A DNA stretch of 64,000 nt from Clostridium gasigenes (GTDB taxonomy: Bacteria > Bacillota > Clostridia > Clostridiales > Clostridiaceae), in contig NZ_FNJM01000001.1 of the NCBI RefSeq assembly GCF_900104115.1, forward strand, positions 887,374 through 951,373. Reading direction: 5' to 3'. Numbering within the stretch: the first letter of the stretch is position 1; each line of letters opens with the position of its first letter. Below are positions 17,167-27,355 of the stretch, piece after piece. Under the pieces are notes generated by a model. The model did no database searches. It had not been told where the DNA came from and worked only from the letters and a program-made list of their open reading frames with translations. A program made the position numbers and the translations under genes.

Positions 17167-18096
17167 CTACTTTATTCTAGTACCAGTTTTTCGACTTATA
17201 CCATCTTTGGCTTTTTCAAGAAGAGTAATTAATGCATATCTGTCTTCTTTTGATGAAGCAAAATCTATTGCAGCCTCTACCTTTGGTCTCATTGAACCAG
17301 GTGCAAAATGACCTTCTTCCACATATTTTTTCATGTCAAAAGTAGTAACTTCATTTAACCATTTTTCATTTTCAGTTCCAAAGTTTATAGCAACCTTTTC
17401 AACAGCAGTTAAAATAATTAAGCAATCAGCTCCAAGTTCCTTTGCAAGTGTGCAACTAGCAAAATCCTTATCAATTACAGCTTCTACACCTCTTAATTTG
17501 TTACCTTCCTTTATAACAGGAATTCCGCCTCCACCACAAGCAATTACCACTTGTCCAGCGCTAATCAAGCTCTTTATAGTTTCTATTTCGACAATACTAA
17601 TTGGTTTTGGTGATGCTACTATTCTTCTATATCCTCTACCAGAATCCTCAACTACTTTATCACCATTTTTAATGGCAACTTCTGATTCTTCCTTTGTCAT
17701 GAAGCTCCCAATTGGCTTTGTTGGGTTTTCAAAAGCACTATCTTTTGGATTTACTTCAACTTGTGTAATAATTGTTGCTACACCTTTATTTATATTTCTA
17801 TTTAATAACTCTTCTTTAATTTGATTTTGTAGATCATATCCTACATATCCTTGACTCATAGCTACACAAACTGACATAGGACAAAGAGAATATTTTGAAT
17901 GTAGATTATGCAATTCGCTCATAGCTACGTTTATCATTCCAACTTGTGGTCCATTTCCATGAGAAATAACCACTTCATTTCCATCTTCAATTAAGTCAAC
18001 TATAGCTTTAGCAGTAGCCTTTACAGCACTCATTTGCTCTTCTAATGTATTTCCTAAGGCATTCCCACCAAGGGCAATTACAATCTTCTTTTTCAT
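17167..18096 (-). CDS. arcC: Carbamate kinase
   Basis: 309 residues from ATG at 18094-18096, which has AAAGGAGG five bases upstream; longer in-frame starts lack a site. Amino-acid kinase fold: KKIVIALGGNALGN at the N-terminus, SHGNGPQVG, ACGGGGIPV and the C-terminal FAPGSMRPKVEAAIDF typical of ArcC/YqeA. It converts carbamoyl phosphate plus ADP to ATP, CO2 and ammonia. The adjacent YgeW carbamoyltransferase would provide carbamoyl phosphate, so this pair is the likely substrate-level ATP-yielding step of the pathway. Spacing: 96 bases after ygeW, 36 before dpaL. Confidence 0.95.
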   Translation of the reverse strand: MKKKIVIALGGNALGNTLEEQMSAVKATAKAIVDLIEDGNEVVISHGNGPQVGMINVAMSELHNLHSKYSLCPMSVCVAMSQGYVGYDLQNQIKEELLNRNINKGVATIITQVEVNPKDSAFENPTKPIGSFMTKEESEVAIKNGDKVVEDSGRGYRRIVASPKPISIVEIETIKSLISAGQVVIACGGGGIPVIKEGNKLRGVEAVIDKDFASCTLAKELGADCLIILTAVEKVAINFGTENEKWLNEVTTFDMKKYVEEGHFAPGSMRPKVEAAIDFASSKEDRYALITLLEKAKDGISRKTGTRIK

Positions 18097-18192
18097 ATTT
18101 TTCCTCCTTTTAATAGTAGAAACTAATTGTTTAATATTTCTGTAAATATAGGCTCTTATGGATTTCACCACAAGAGCCTTATCCTCTAAAAA

Positions 18193-19386
18193 TTATTTAA
18201 CTTTACGATCTTTACTTTCTTTTACTAGCTTATCTAAAACTTCTTGTGGATTTTTAATCTTACTTAAGAAGATCATAGATGCTATAATGTATGGTTTAAA
18301 ACTTGCTTCTTTATATAATGATTTTCTGTATCTATCAAATACTGTAGCTGCAACCTCTCCCTCTGCGCAACTTACCCCAGTAATATCTGCTGGTAAACAA
18401 TGCATATATATAGCCTTGCCTTCCTTTGTAGTCTTCATTAATTCCTCTGTACATTCCCAATCTTTATGTTCTGCATTTTGCTTAAGCAATTCTTTTTCTA
18501 ATTGATCAATTCCAGCTTGATCTCCTTCTGAATATAAATTAGTTCTCTTTTCCATAGCCATGAACGGTGCCCAGCTCTTTGGATATACTACATCTGCATC
18601 CTTAAATGCTTCTTCCATAGAGTTTGTTCTTGTGAAAGATCCTCCGTATGTTTCTGCATTTTTCTTTGCAACTTCTTCAACTTCGCTCATTACTTCATAG
18701 CCTTCCGGATGTGCTAGTACTACGTCCATTCCAAACCTAGTTAACAATCCGATAACTCCTTGTGGTACTGAAAGTGGTTTACCATATGATGGAGAGTAAG
18801 CCCAAGTCATTGCAACTTTCTTTCCTTTTAAGTTTTCGATACCACCAAGTTCATTTATTAAATGAAGTGTATCTGCCATAGCTTGTGTTGGATGATCTAT
18901 ATCACATTGTAGATTAACTAATGTTGGTCTTTGTTCTAAAGTTCCCTCAATATTCCCTTCTTTAACAGAGTTTGAAACTTCCTTCATGTATGCATTTCCT
19001 TTTCCTATAAACATATCATCACGAATACCAATAACATCAGCCATAAATGAAATCATGTTAGCTGTTTCTCTTACTGTTTCTCCATGAGCTACTTGTGATT
19101 TACCTTCATCTAAATCTTGTACTTCAAGGCCTAAAAGGTTACATGCTGAAGTAAAACTAAATCTTGTTCTTGTTGAATTATCTCTAAATAATGAAACTCC
19201 TAGTCCACTATCAAATATCTTAGAAGATATATTATTTTTTCTTAAGTCTCTTAAAGCTTCTGCCATTGTGAATACAGCCTCTAACTCATCATTGCTTTTT
19301 TCCCAAGTAAGCATAAAATCCTCATTGTGCATATCTTTAAAATCTAACGTGTTTAGTTTTTCAATATATTTATCCATTATATTCAT
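18193..19386 (-). CDS. ygeW: YgeW-family carbamoyltransferase
   Basis: 397 residues from ATG at 19384-19386 (CCTCC complement seven bases upstream). Carbamoyl-phosphate motif SLFRDNSTRTRFSF (about 65-78), then HPTQAMADT and HCLPADI in the C-terminal domain: the aspartate/ornithine-carbamoyltransferase fold. Length and the insert around DEGKSQVAHGET fit YgeW of the purine cluster rather than ArgF or PyrB. Expected role: phosphorolysis of a ureido intermediate to carbamoyl phosphate and an amine (2,3-diaminopropionate is the proposed product) for ArcC and DpaL. It follows ygeY by 26 bases. Confidence 0.93.
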   Translation of the reverse strand: MNIMDKYIEKLNTLDFKDMHNEDFMLTWEKSNDELEAVFTMAEALRDLRKNNISSKIFDSGLGVSLFRDNSTRTRFSFTSACNLLGLEVQDLDEGKSQVAHGETVRETANMISFMADVIGIRDDMFIGKGNAYMKEVSNSVKEGNIEGTLEQRPTLVNLQCDIDHPTQAMADTLHLINELGGIENLKGKKVAMTWAYSPSYGKPLSVPQGVIGLLTRFGMDVVLAHPEGYEVMSEVEEVAKKNAETYGGSFTRTNSMEEAFKDADVVYPKSWAPFMAMEKRTNLYSEGDQAGIDQLEKELLKQNAEHKDWECTEELMKTTKEGKAIYMHCLPADITGVSCAEGEVAATVFDRYRKSLYKEASFKPYIIASMIFLSKIKNPQEVLDKLVKESKDRKVK

Positions 19387-19412
19387 TGTAATTCCTCCAA
19401 TATTTTTGTATT

Positions 19413-20612
19413 TTATTTGTTTGAGCAGTAAATTGTTGGTAATGCAGCATACACAGCAGCGCATTTTACTAAATCAGCTTTCCAAGTTTTTTCATTTGGA
19501 GCATGTGCTTCTTCTTCTTTACCAGGTCCAAATCCTATACATGGAATTCCGTATCTACCCATTATTGATACTCCATTAGTTGAGAATGTCCATTTATCAA
19601 CTAGAGGAGTTCCATACATACCTTCATATGATTCAACCATAGCTTTAGTTGCTGGTGCATCTTCTGGAAGTACCCAAGTTGGGAAATAACATTCTGTTGG
19701 ATATACAAGACCTGTCCAACTTGGTCTTTCATATTCATACATAGTTACTTTTGCATTATATTTTTTAGCAAATGGAAGATTTCTTACTTCTTCTAATGCT
19801 GATTCAAACGTTTCTCCATCAGTTAATCTACGGTCTAACGAAATTGCACACATATCTGCTACTGCGCAACGAGATGGTGAATTATAGAATATTTCTGACA
19901 CTGTTACAGTTCCTTTTCCTAAGAATGCATCATAATGTAACTTGTCATTTAATGTTCTAACTTCTTGCAAAATATCACTCATTTTATAAATTGCATTGTC
20001 TCCACGTTCTGGAGCTGATCCATGACAAGATACACCCTTAACTTCAACCCTTATTTCCATACGGCCACGGTGCCCTCTGTAAATGTTTCCATTAGTTGGC
20101 TCAGTTATTACAACAAATTCTGGTTTTATCTTACTTTCATTATGGATATATTGCCAGCATACGCCATCACAATCTTCTTCTTGTACAGTACCTGTTACTA
20201 AAACTGTGTACTTATCAGATAAAAGATCTAAGTCTTTCATAATTTTTGCTCCATATGTTGCAGAAACTATTCCGCCTAATTGATCTGAAGATCCACGGCC
20301 ACCTATTTCTTCTTCATTTTCATATCCCTTATAAGGATCAAATGTCCAGTTACTTAATTCCCCAATACCTACAGTATCTATATGAGCATCATAAGCAATT
20401 AAAGTTTTTCCATTACCCATATAGCCTAAAACATTACCCATAGGATCAATTTCAACTTTATCAAATCCAAGCATTTTCATTTCTTGTGATATTCTTTTTA
20501 CCACCAATTCTTCATTAGCACTTTCACCTGGAATAGCAATTAGATCCCTTAAAAACTTTGTCATTTGTGTTTCGTACCCTTTTGCTTTTAACTTGATATC
20601 TTCAACGTTCAT
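19413..20612 (-). CDS. ygeY: YgeY-family metallohydrolase (M20 fold)
   Basis: 399 residues from ATG at 20610-20612 with GGGAGG eight bases ahead; the longer frame has no ribosome site. M20/ArgE-type di-zinc amidohydrolase: DAHIDTVG (first metal ligand), [18 protein letters not shown] with the catalytic Glu pair, [24 protein letters not shown] in the dimerisation domain, and [15 protein letters not shown] near the C-terminus. It matches the selenium-cluster YgeY family. It is the first gene of the operon, about 120 bases downstream of the sigma-54 promoter. Proposed job: hydrolysis of an open-chain ureido/amide intermediate. Product assignments rest on cluster studies, not on this sequence. 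Confidence 0.93.
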   Translation of the reverse strand: MNVEDIKLKAKGYETQMTKFLRDLIAIPGESANEELVVKRISQEMKMLGFDKVEIDPMGNVLGYMGNGKTLIAYDAHIDTVGIGELSNWTFDPYKGYENEEEIGGRGSSDQLGGIVSATYGAKIMKDLDLLSDKYTVLVTGTVQEEDCDGVCWQYIHNESKIKPEFVVITEPTNGNIYRGHRGRMEIRVEVKGVSCHGSAPERGDNAIYKMSDILQEVRTLNDKLHYDAFLGKGTVTVSEIFYNSPSRCAVADMCAISLDRRLTDGETFESALEEVRNLPFAKKYNAKVTMYEYERPSWTGLVYPTECYFPTWVLPEDAPATKAMVESYEGMYGTPLVDKWTFSTNGVSIMGRYGIPCIGFGPGKEEEAHAPNEKTWKADLVKCAAVYAALPTIYCSNK

Positions 20613-20730
20613 ATTTATTCCTCCCTTTTGTATAGTAAATAATAGTTTGTCCCTCATCCCATAAAATTAATTTATAGTAATGACTTAATTGAGTACTTAA
20701 CTAGCTATATTCTTACTCATATATTTAAAT

Positions 20731-20746
20731 AGCAATTACCGTGCCA
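20731..20746 (-). promoter_or_regulatory. Sigma-54 (-24/-12) promoter of the purine-degradation operon
   Basis: Minus strand TGGCACGGTAATTGCT is an exact match to the consensus TGGCACG-N4-TTGCT. It is 119 bases upstream of ygeY; there is no competing sigma-A box as good. Confidence 0.95.
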
Positions 20747-20847
20747 AAAAATATATTGTTTTTTTTATTGTTTTTATTTTAAATACATACCTACCCTCAA
20801 TTAGCCAAATAATTTAAACTGCTTTTTCTCCCTTAAATTAAAAAAAA

Positions 20848-20942
20848 TATCATTTTGATAATTTTTTATCAAAATGATAATTTCTTAAATTGGTTTTATT
20901 GGTAAAATTTAACCTAATAAAGGTAAATTTATCATTTTGATA
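20848..20942. promoter_or_regulatory. Three activator-binding dyads (UAS) for the ygeY operon
   Basis: TATCATTTTGATA at 20848-20860, its inverse TATCAAAATGATA at 20867-20879 and TATCATTTTGATA again at 20930-20942. Each is a TATCA-N3-TGATA dyad; the third extends to a 23-bp palindrome (20925-20947). They sit 100-200 bases upstream of the -24/-12 element, normal for sigma-54 enhancers, and next to the activator gene. Confidence 0.88.
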
Positions 20943-20954
20943 AATTTTCTTTTA

Positions 20955-22709
20955 CTATTCTATTTTTCTATAAAGAGTAGCTATTCCTATTCCTAATTTT
21001 TTTGATGCTTTTATTTTACCCTCTGTAGAATTTCCATACTTATCCAAAGCTTTTTTTATATATCTTCTTTCAATCTCTTTTAACTCAATTATGTCATCAT
21101 CAGGATATACTTCTTCACTTTTATTTTTAATTTCCTCAGTATAACTTTGTACAAATGATATTGGTAACATTGATTTCTCAATTACTCCATTTTCTCCTGA
21201 TAAACTCACCAAAAATTCCACTAAATTTTCTAATTCTCTTATATTACCTGGCCAGCTATATACTTTAAATATTTCTATTAATTCTTTATCTATAGTATGT
21301 ATATATTTATTGCACCTTAAATTATATTTTTCTACTAACATTTTAGTTAGTAGTACCACATCATCTCCTCTTTCTCTTAAACTCGGAACTTCCATAGGAA
21401 TTATATTTAGCCTATAATATAAATCTGCCCTAAATTTCCCTTCATTAACTAGTTTCTTTAAATTCTTATTAGTAGCTGCTATTACCCTTATATTTAGATT
21501 TATTAATTTATTAGAACCTATTTTTACAATTGTTCTTTCTTGTAATACTCTTAAAATCTTAACCTGAAGGTATAAAGGCATATCACCGATTTCATCTAAG
21601 AAAATAACTCCATTATTAGCAAGTTCAAATTTCCCTATTCTCCCACCTGCACTAGCTCCTGAAAATGCTCCATTAACATATCCAAAAAGTTCACTTTCTA
21701 ATAGATTTTCTGGAATAGCTCCACAGTTTATAGCTATAAACGGCATATTTTTTCTATTTCCTTCTGAATGTATTGCCCTAGCTACTAACTCTTTTCCAGT
21801 ACCACTTTCCCCTGTAATTAAGGTTGTAGCGTCAGCATATGAAATTTTCTTTATTCTATTTTTCAAATCTACTAAAAGCTGTGCTTGTCCAACTATTGAA
21901 TCACAGTTTATATTATTTTTTTTCCCATCTTCTTCAACATTAACTAATTCCTTAAAAATAATTATTTTATTACATTCTTTATTATTAATATAATTATTTA
22001 CTACTTTTCCTATAATTTTAAATTCTTTATTATCAATACTAAAATTATATATGTATCCTTTAGGCGTATATTCATCAGTTTCATATATACTAATTTTACA
22101 ACCTAAAACATTTGGCTTTAACTTAAATAATTTTAAGGCTCGATTATTTATATTTATAATTTTATATTCTCTATCTACAGTTATTACGCCATCATCTATT
22201 GAGTTTATTATTTCTTTGAAAAATTTAATGCTATTTTCATTTTCTAATATTTGATTTTGCTCTATTAACTTAATCGAAATAAATTCAGCTATTTGTTCTA
22301 AGAATTTAATCATAATAGTTAAATTACTTTTCAAACTCTCTTTTTGACTTTCAGTAGAGCACACAAGACCTATTACCCCAAATGTAGTTTCTCCATATTT
22401 AATAGGTACACATATTTCCATAAGTTCAATACAATTACCTCTTTTTTTACATTCAGCACATAATATATCTTGTCCTGGATCTTCTATTACTAAAGTTTCG
22501 CCTGTATCTAAAGCTTTTTTATATACGTACCCTTGATCCGTTATATTTTCTCCAATCCGCCCTTCATAAATCCCAGTACCTCCAATTCTTATTAAGTTAT
22601 TATCAACTATTTCCACGTCTACCCTTAACAAATCTGATAATAATACCGCATATTTATTTATTACTACTTTTATATCAGCAAAATTAATCTTCATCCTCAT
22701 TATCCCCAT
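20955..22709 (-). CDS. Sigma-54-dependent activator (GAF-PAS-AAA-Fis), YgeV-like
   Basis: Up to 584 residues. GAF-like sensor (about 15-150) with a Cys cluster CAECKKRGNC (about 84-93) plus Cys100, PAS (about 160-255), AAA+ domain with GESGTGKE (300-307), LDEIGD (371-376) and the sigma-54 contact loop GAFSGA (347-352, Ser for the usual Thr), and a Fis-type helix-turn-helix at the end. The stop lies 13 bases from the third UAS, and the genes it should activate are on both sides. Three candidate starts (22709, 22700, 22694) cluster around GGGG sites; 22694 has the best spacing. Purine or redox sensing is inferred. Confidence 0.92.
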   Translation of the reverse strand: MGIMRMKINFADIKVVINKYAVLLSDLLRVDVEIVDNNLIRIGGTGIYEGRIGENITDQGYVYKKALDTGETLVIEDPGQDILCAECKKRGNCIELMEICVPIKYGETTFGVIGLVCSTESQKESLKSNLTIMIKFLEQIAEFISIKLIEQNQILENENSIKFFKEIINSIDDGVITVDREYKIININNRALKLFKLKPNVLGCKISIYETDEYTPKGYIYNFSIDNKEFKIIGKVVNNYINNKECNKIIIFKELVNVEEDGKKNNINCDSIVGQAQLLVDLKNRIKKISYADATTLITGESGTGKELVARAIHSEGNRKNMPFIAINCGAIPENLLESELFGYVNGAFSGASAGGRIGKFELANNGVIFLDEIGDMPLYLQVKILRVLQERTIVKIGSNKLINLNIRVIAATNKNLKKLVNEGKFRADLYYRLNIIPMEVPSLRERGDDVVLLTKMLVEKYNLRCNKYIHTIDKELIEIFKVYSWPGNIRELENLVEFLVSLSGENGVIEKSMLPISFVQSYTEEIKNKSEEVYPDDDIIELKEIERRYIKKALDKYGNSTEGKIKASKKLGIGIATLYRKIE

Positions 22710-23021
22710 TTCCCCTATAATATTTTTAACTATATCTTTATTTTTTGCTTAGTATATATGAAATTTTTTTTAAACTAATCAGTACTATTCTTATAAATTT
22801 TAACTTGTTATTTTACTTCAGTTCCCTATATAGTGTTATATAATCTATATTACCATATAATACTATTTTACGACTAATTAATTATTAGTTTCTTTTAAAC
22901 AATAAATTTTTTAAAAACAAGTATTAATATATATCCCTAACTAAAAATATATATTAAACCCTTATTGTTCTAATACTGTTAGCCCTGATAAGATTTCCAC
23001 AGAAAGAAATAAAATTAAAAA
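22710..23021. other. Intergenic region upstream of the activator gene
   Basis: No coding frame, dyad of the UAS type, or -24/-12 box is visible. It presumably holds the activator's own promoter, but no convincing -35/-10 pair stands out in this very AT-rich stretch. Confidence 0.5.
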
Positions 23022-23057
23022 GGTACAACCTTCAATCTTATAATTGAAGGTTGTACC
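23022..23057 (-). terminator. Terminator of the hydrogenase operon
   Basis: Perfect 15-bp stem 23022-23036/23043-23057, loop of 6, followed on the minus strand by a T-rich run; 112 bases after the hydA stop. Confidence 0.9.
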
Positions 23058-23168
23058 CACCAATAGTTAAACCTATAAATAATAACATAACTAAAAATTC
23101 CATATTAAACTTTTACCATTTGTTAAAGTTACCCTAATCTTTGACTTTAGATTATAAGTAATATATGC

Positions 23169-24899
23169 CTATTTTTTACTCTTATATACAGTATGAAGTA
23201 ACGAATGGCTAATTATACTATTAGGTTCACCCAAGAATTCTTCATATAACTTTTTAATCATTGGATTTTCATGTGATTTTCTTACTTCATTACTTGAATC
23301 CTCATTATAGATAGCATTTATTCTTTTCTTTAAAACTTCTCTATTTGACTTTATTAAAGGTTGCCCACCACCGTTAACGCACCCACCAGGACATGCCATA
23401 ACTTCTATAAAATCATATTTGCATTTTCCTAATCTTATTTCTTCCATGATTTCTCTTGCTTTTGCTAAAGAACTAATAGCTGCAACATTTATATCTCTTC
23501 CATTTATATTTACAGTAGCTTCTTTAATGTTATCTAATCCTCTAAGCATTTTAAAGTCTATAGTATCTAACGTACTTTCTGTTAAAACTTCATAAGCTGT
23601 TCTAAGAGCAGCCTCCATTACACCACCACTACTACCAAAAATAATAGCAGCACCTGTTGATTCTCCAAAAGGAGTATCAAACTCTTCATCCTTTATATTA
23701 TTAAAATCTATTCCAGCTTCTTTTATCATCTTAGCTAGCTCCCGTGTAGTAATAACTATATCTACATCCCTAATCCCATTATTATTCATTTCTTCTCTCT
23801 TAGCTTCATATTTTTTTGCTATACAGGGCATTATTGAAACTACTACTAGATTCTCTTTCTTTACTTTTAGATATTTAGGTAAATATTCCTTAGCTATTGA
23901 ACCAAACATTTGATGTGGGGATTTACAAGTTGATAATAAATTTATGCTTTCTTCATAATTTTGCTCTACAAAGTTTATCCAAGCTGGGCAACAACTTGTT
24001 AAAAGCGGCATATTTTCACCACTCTTAAATCTATTAACAAACTCATTAGACTCTTCCATTATAGTTAAATCTGCTGCAAAATTTGTATCATATACAGCAT
24101 TAAATCCTAATGACTTTAGTGCACTAACAATTTTTTTTGTTGTAATAGAGCCTGGAGGCAGTCCGAATTCTTCCCCTAATGCAACTCTTACAGCTGGTGC
24201 AATTTCAGCAACCACACATTTATTTTCATCTTCAAGCAATGGCCATATTTCAGAGTAATTTTCAACTTCCATTAATGCTCCAGTAGGACAAACCGCAACA
24301 CATTGTCCGCAATAAGTACATGCAGTATCAGTTATTGGCCTATTAAAAGAATTAGAAATATATGTTTTAATTCCTCTATTTATAGGAGTTAGTATATTTA
24401 TATTTTGAACATCATTGCAAGCTGTTACGCACCTTCTACATAAAATACATTTATTCATATCTCTAACAATTGCAAAAGATGAATTATCTATTTTGCAACC
24501 TATATTTTCTCCGTCAAACCTATTTCTATCTACCCCCAGTTCTGCTGCAAGAGTTTGAAGTTCACAATTTAAATTTTTATTACATTTTAAGCAATCATTT
24601 GGATGAGTTGAAAGTAATAACTCAACAATAGTTTTTCTAGCTCTTATAACTCTAGTGGAGTTAGTCTTTATAAACATTCCATCGGTTACTTCAACAGCGC
24701 AGGCCGCTTGCAAAGATTTTCTTCCTTTAACCTCAACAACACAAACTCTGCAACTGCCTTTGCAATTTCTACTTTTCCCATCTATCATATGCATATGACA
24801 AAGAGTTGGAATATTAACACTTATTTTTTTAGCCGCTTCTAATATTGTGCTTCCATTTTCAACTTCTAATTTTCTATTATTAATTGTGATATTAGCCAT
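23169..24899 (-). CDS. hydA: [FeFe] hydrogenase catalytic subunit (HydA/HndD type)
   Basis: 576 residues: N-terminal [2Fe-2S] domain (cysteines from about 34, CKGSCRVC), the His-Cys3 [4Fe-4S] site (HPNDCLKCNKNLNC), two [4Fe-4S] motifs (CILCRRCVTAC, CTYCGQCVAVCP), then the H-cluster motifs TSCCPAW, MPCIAKKYEA and MACPGGCVNGGGQP, and the small-subunit-like tail. All H-cluster cysteines are present, so it should be an active hydrogenase, not a sensory form. It lies 15 bases after hydB. With HydB and HydC it should form a NAD(P)-linked, possibly electron-bifurcating, cytoplasmic complex. Confidence 0.95.
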   Translation of the reverse strand: MANITINNRKLEVENGSTILEAAKKISVNIPTLCHMHMIDGKSRNCKGSCRVCVVEVKGRKSLQAACAVEVTDGMFIKTNSTRVIRARKTIVELLLSTHPNDCLKCNKNLNCELQTLAAELGVDRNRFDGENIGCKIDNSSFAIVRDMNKCILCRRCVTACNDVQNINILTPINRGIKTYISNSFNRPITDTACTYCGQCVAVCPTGALMEVENYSEIWPLLEDENKCVVAEIAPAVRVALGEEFGLPPGSITTKKIVSALKSLGFNAVYDTNFAADLTIMEESNEFVNRFKSGENMPLLTSCCPAWINFVEQNYEESINLLSTCKSPHQMFGSIAKEYLPKYLKVKKENLVVVSIMPCIAKKYEAKREEMNNNGIRDVDIVITTRELAKMIKEAGIDFNNIKDEEFDTPFGESTGAAIIFGSSGGVMEAALRTAYEVLTESTLDTIDFKMLRGLDNIKEATVNINGRDINVAAISSLAKAREIMEEIRLGKCKYDFIEVMACPGGCVNGGGQPLIKSNREVLKKRINAIYNEDSSNEVRKSHENPMIKKLYEEFLGEPNSIISHSLLHTVYKSKK

Positions 24900-24914
24900 A
24901 TTATCACCTCCATT

Positions 24915-26813
24915 TTATTTAATTATTATTGCTTTTACTGGGCATTTATCTAAACATGTTCCACACTTAATACAATTACTACTATCTAATATATGTTTTT
25001 CTTTTATTCTACCAGTAATGCAATTGACTGGGCAATTTCTAGCACACTTAGTACAACCTATACACTTATCTGTAATTTCATAAGATAAAAGTTGTTTGCA
25101 TACTCCAGCGCTGCAATGTTTATCTTCTATATGAGACTTATATTCATCCATAAAGTATTTCATAGTACTTAGTACTGGGTTAGGGGCTGAATCACCTAAT
25201 CCACAAAGGGCAGTTTCTTTAATAACTTCACATAATTCTTTTATATTATTAAGATCATCATTAGTTCCTTCACCCTCTGTTATTTTATTTAATAATTCTA
25301 ATATTTTTTTTGTTCCTATTCTACAAGGTGTACATTTACCACATGATTCATCCACAATAAAATCCAAATAAAACTTTGCAATATCAACCATACAGTTGTC
25401 TTCATCAATTACTATCATTCCACCTGATCCCATCATTGAACCTATTTCTGTTAAAGTATCATATTCAATTGGTATATCCAGTAAGGAAGTTGGAATACAA
25501 CCTCCTGAAGGACCACCTGTTTGAACGCCCTTAAGCTTTCTATTATCTATTACTCCACCTCCAATATCATAAATAATTTCTTTCAAAGATATTCCCATGG
25601 GAACTTCTACAAGGCCTACATTATTTATTTTCCCTGCAAGCGAGAAAACTTTTGTCCCTGGAGAATCCTTTGTGCCTATAGATCTATACCATTTAGCTCC
25701 ATTATTAATAATGGCAGTGATATTTGCAAATGTTTCTACATTGTTAACACAGGTAGGTTTATTCCAAAGACCTCTTTCACTAGTTCTTGGAGGCTTCATA
25801 GTAGGCTCACCCCTAAGACCTTCTATAGAATGTATAAGTGCTGTTGCCTCACCACAAACAAAGGCACCTGCCCCATATTTAATTTTTATATTAAAATTAA
25901 ATCCCGTACCTAAAATATTTTGCCCAAGCAAACCCATATAATTAGCTTGTCTTATGGCAATCTCTAACCTTGAGATTGCCAAGGGATATTCTGCCCTTAT
26001 ATATATATATCCAATATCTGAACCAATAGCATAAGCACAAATAGCCATTGCTTCAAGCACACTATGAGGATCACCCTCTAATATAGACCTGTCCATAAAA
26101 GCTCCTGGATCGCCTTCATCCGCATTACATATAACATATTTTTTATCACTTTGACTTTTTAATGTAGCTCCCCATTTTATCCCTGTTGGGAAACCTCCAC
26201 CACCTCTTCCTCTAAGCCCAGAATCTGTAATTTCTTGTATAACTTCTTCTTTAGTCATTTCCGTAAGAACCTTCCCAAGCGCTATATACCCTCCGGAACC
26301 TATTGTTTCTTCAATATTTTCTGGGTTAATAACCCCACAATTTCTTAAAGCTATCCTTTTTTGTCTTTTATAGAATGGAATTTCATCTCTAGTTTCTGAT
26401 GATTTTTTAGTTTCAGGATTTGTATATAATAGTCTATCTATAATTTCCCCTTTTATAATATGCTTATTTATAATTTCTTCTGCATCTTCCTTAGTTACTT
26501 TTATATAGAATGTTTTATCAGGCAATATTTGAACAATTGGTCCTTGAGCACAAAATCCAAAACACCCAGTCATAACTACTTTTACTCTTTGCTTAAGATT
26601 TTTTTTCACTATTGCACTATTTAAAGCATCAATTATTTCATCGGAATTAGAAGCTTTGCACCCTGTGCCTCCACATACCATAATATGCTTTTCATTTTCA
26701 ACTATATTAGGACTATTAGTAGGTTGATTTTTTCTCATTAAAATTATATCTTCATACTTACTTTTTAATAACAATAGACTTTTATAATCATATATTCTCT
26801 CCATTTGAATCAT
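24915..26813 (-). CDS. hydB: NuoF-like hydrogenase subunit HydB (FMN, NADH-binding)
   Basis: 632 residues: thioredoxin-like [2Fe-2S] N-terminus (CGGTGCKAS...TGCFGFCAQGP), Nuo51 core with GLRGRGGGGFPTGIKW and ADEGDPGAFMDR (FMN/NADH), SCGKCTPCRIG for a [4Fe-4S] cluster, and a C-terminal two-[4Fe-4S] ferredoxin (CIGCTKCARNCP, CIKCGTCLDKCP). It takes electrons between NAD(H), ferredoxin and the HydA subunit. The ATG at 26811-26813 overlaps the hydC stop (TAATG), suggesting coupling; an ATG three codons later (26804) has a better-spaced AGGAG and is possible. Confidence 0.93.
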   Translation of the reverse strand: MIQMERIYDYKSLLLLKSKYEDIILMRKNQPTNSPNIVENEKHIMVCGGTGCKASNSDEIIDALNSAIVKKNLKQRVKVVMTGCFGFCAQGPIVQILPDKTFYIKVTKEDAEEIINKHIIKGEIIDRLLYTNPETKKSSETRDEIPFYKRQKRIALRNCGVINPENIEETIGSGGYIALGKVLTEMTKEEVIQEITDSGLRGRGGGGFPTGIKWGATLKSQSDKKYVICNADEGDPGAFMDRSILEGDPHSVLEAMAICAYAIGSDIGYIYIRAEYPLAISRLEIAIRQANYMGLLGQNILGTGFNFNIKIKYGAGAFVCGEATALIHSIEGLRGEPTMKPPRTSERGLWNKPTCVNNVETFANITAIINNGAKWYRSIGTKDSPGTKVFSLAGKINNVGLVEVPMGISLKEIIYDIGGGVIDNRKLKGVQTGGPSGGCIPTSLLDIPIEYDTLTEIGSMMGSGGMIVIDEDNCMVDIAKFYLDFIVDESCGKCTPCRIGTKKILELLNKITEGEGTNDDLNNIKELCEVIKETALCGLGDSAPNPVLSTMKYFMDEYKSHIEDKHCSAGVCKQLLSYEITDKCIGCTKCARNCPVNCITGRIKEKHILDSSNCIKCGTCLDKCPVKAIIIK

Positions 26814-27301
26814 TACTCCTTAAATTCATTTAAAACTTTTTCTATTTCACTTGAATCAAATTTACCATATATTTTATTATTAATAGTGACTACGGGTGCA
26901 AGTCCACAGGCTCCTACACATCGCAAAGTATCTAATGTATATAATCCATCCGTAGTAGTTTCGCCATCATTAATATTAAGTCTTTTCTTAAAACCTTCTA
27001 ATATATCTTTAGACCCTCTAACAAAACAAGCCGTACCTGTACATACACTAATTACATATTTACCTTTTGGCTCAATTGTAAAATATGAATAGAAAGTTAT
27101 TACTCCATAAATCTTAGAAATAGGTATATTAAGTTTATTAGATATAAATTGTTGAACTTCCTCACCTAGGTATCCATAAATTTCTTGGGCTTTATGAAGA
27201 ACTGCAATTAAGCAACCTTCACTATTTTTTTGTTGATTTATATACTCATCAAGAACTTTAAATTTTAAATAATCACTACATTTAGAACACAATTTACACA
27301 C
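26813..27301 (-). CDS. hydC: NuoE-like hydrogenase subunit HydC ([2Fe-2S])
   Basis: 162 residues, thioredoxin-like NuoE family. The [2Fe-2S] ligands are CTGTAC and, about 40 residues later, CVGAC. It has the usual N-terminal helical part with LPKAQ-like LHKAQEIYGYL. Overlaps hydB by one base. No promoter of its own is obvious in the 136 bases upstream, which contain only an imperfectly terminator-like hairpin, so read-through from the purine permease genes is likely. Confidence 0.93.
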   Translation of the reverse strand: MCKLCSKCSDYLKFKVLDEYINQQKNSEGCLIAVLHKAQEIYGYLGEEVQQFISNKLNIPISKIYGVITFYSYFTIEPKGKYVISVCTGTACFVRGSKDILEGFKKRLNINDGETTTDGLYTLDTLRCVGACGLAPVVTINNKIYGKFDSSEIEKVLNEFKE

Positions 27302-27320
27302 CTTCCCTTTAATTTAGTTA

Positions 27321-27355
27321 GGCATTGTAAAATAATAAAATTATTTTACAATGCC
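27321..27355. repeat. Perfect 16-bp inverted repeat between permease and hydC
   Basis: Arms 27321-27336 and 27340-27355, loop of 3. No T run follows on the minus strand, so it is a weak or conditional terminator at best; it may instead act as an RNA processing or attenuation element between permease and hydrogenase genes. Confidence 0.6.

Noticed and set aside
17333-17824. Long open frame on the plus strand opposite arcC (and similar ones opposite the ABC ATPase at 41032-41433 and the DUF4179 gene at 57940-58341)
   Set aside because: They are antisense to well-supported genes, have no ribosome site and show no protein family features.
20848-20947. UAS dyads read as a transcription terminator
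   Set aside because: Very AT-rich stems without GC core, three copies, and the same motif and 19-base spacing recur at 30.4 kb upstream of another -24/-12 promoter.
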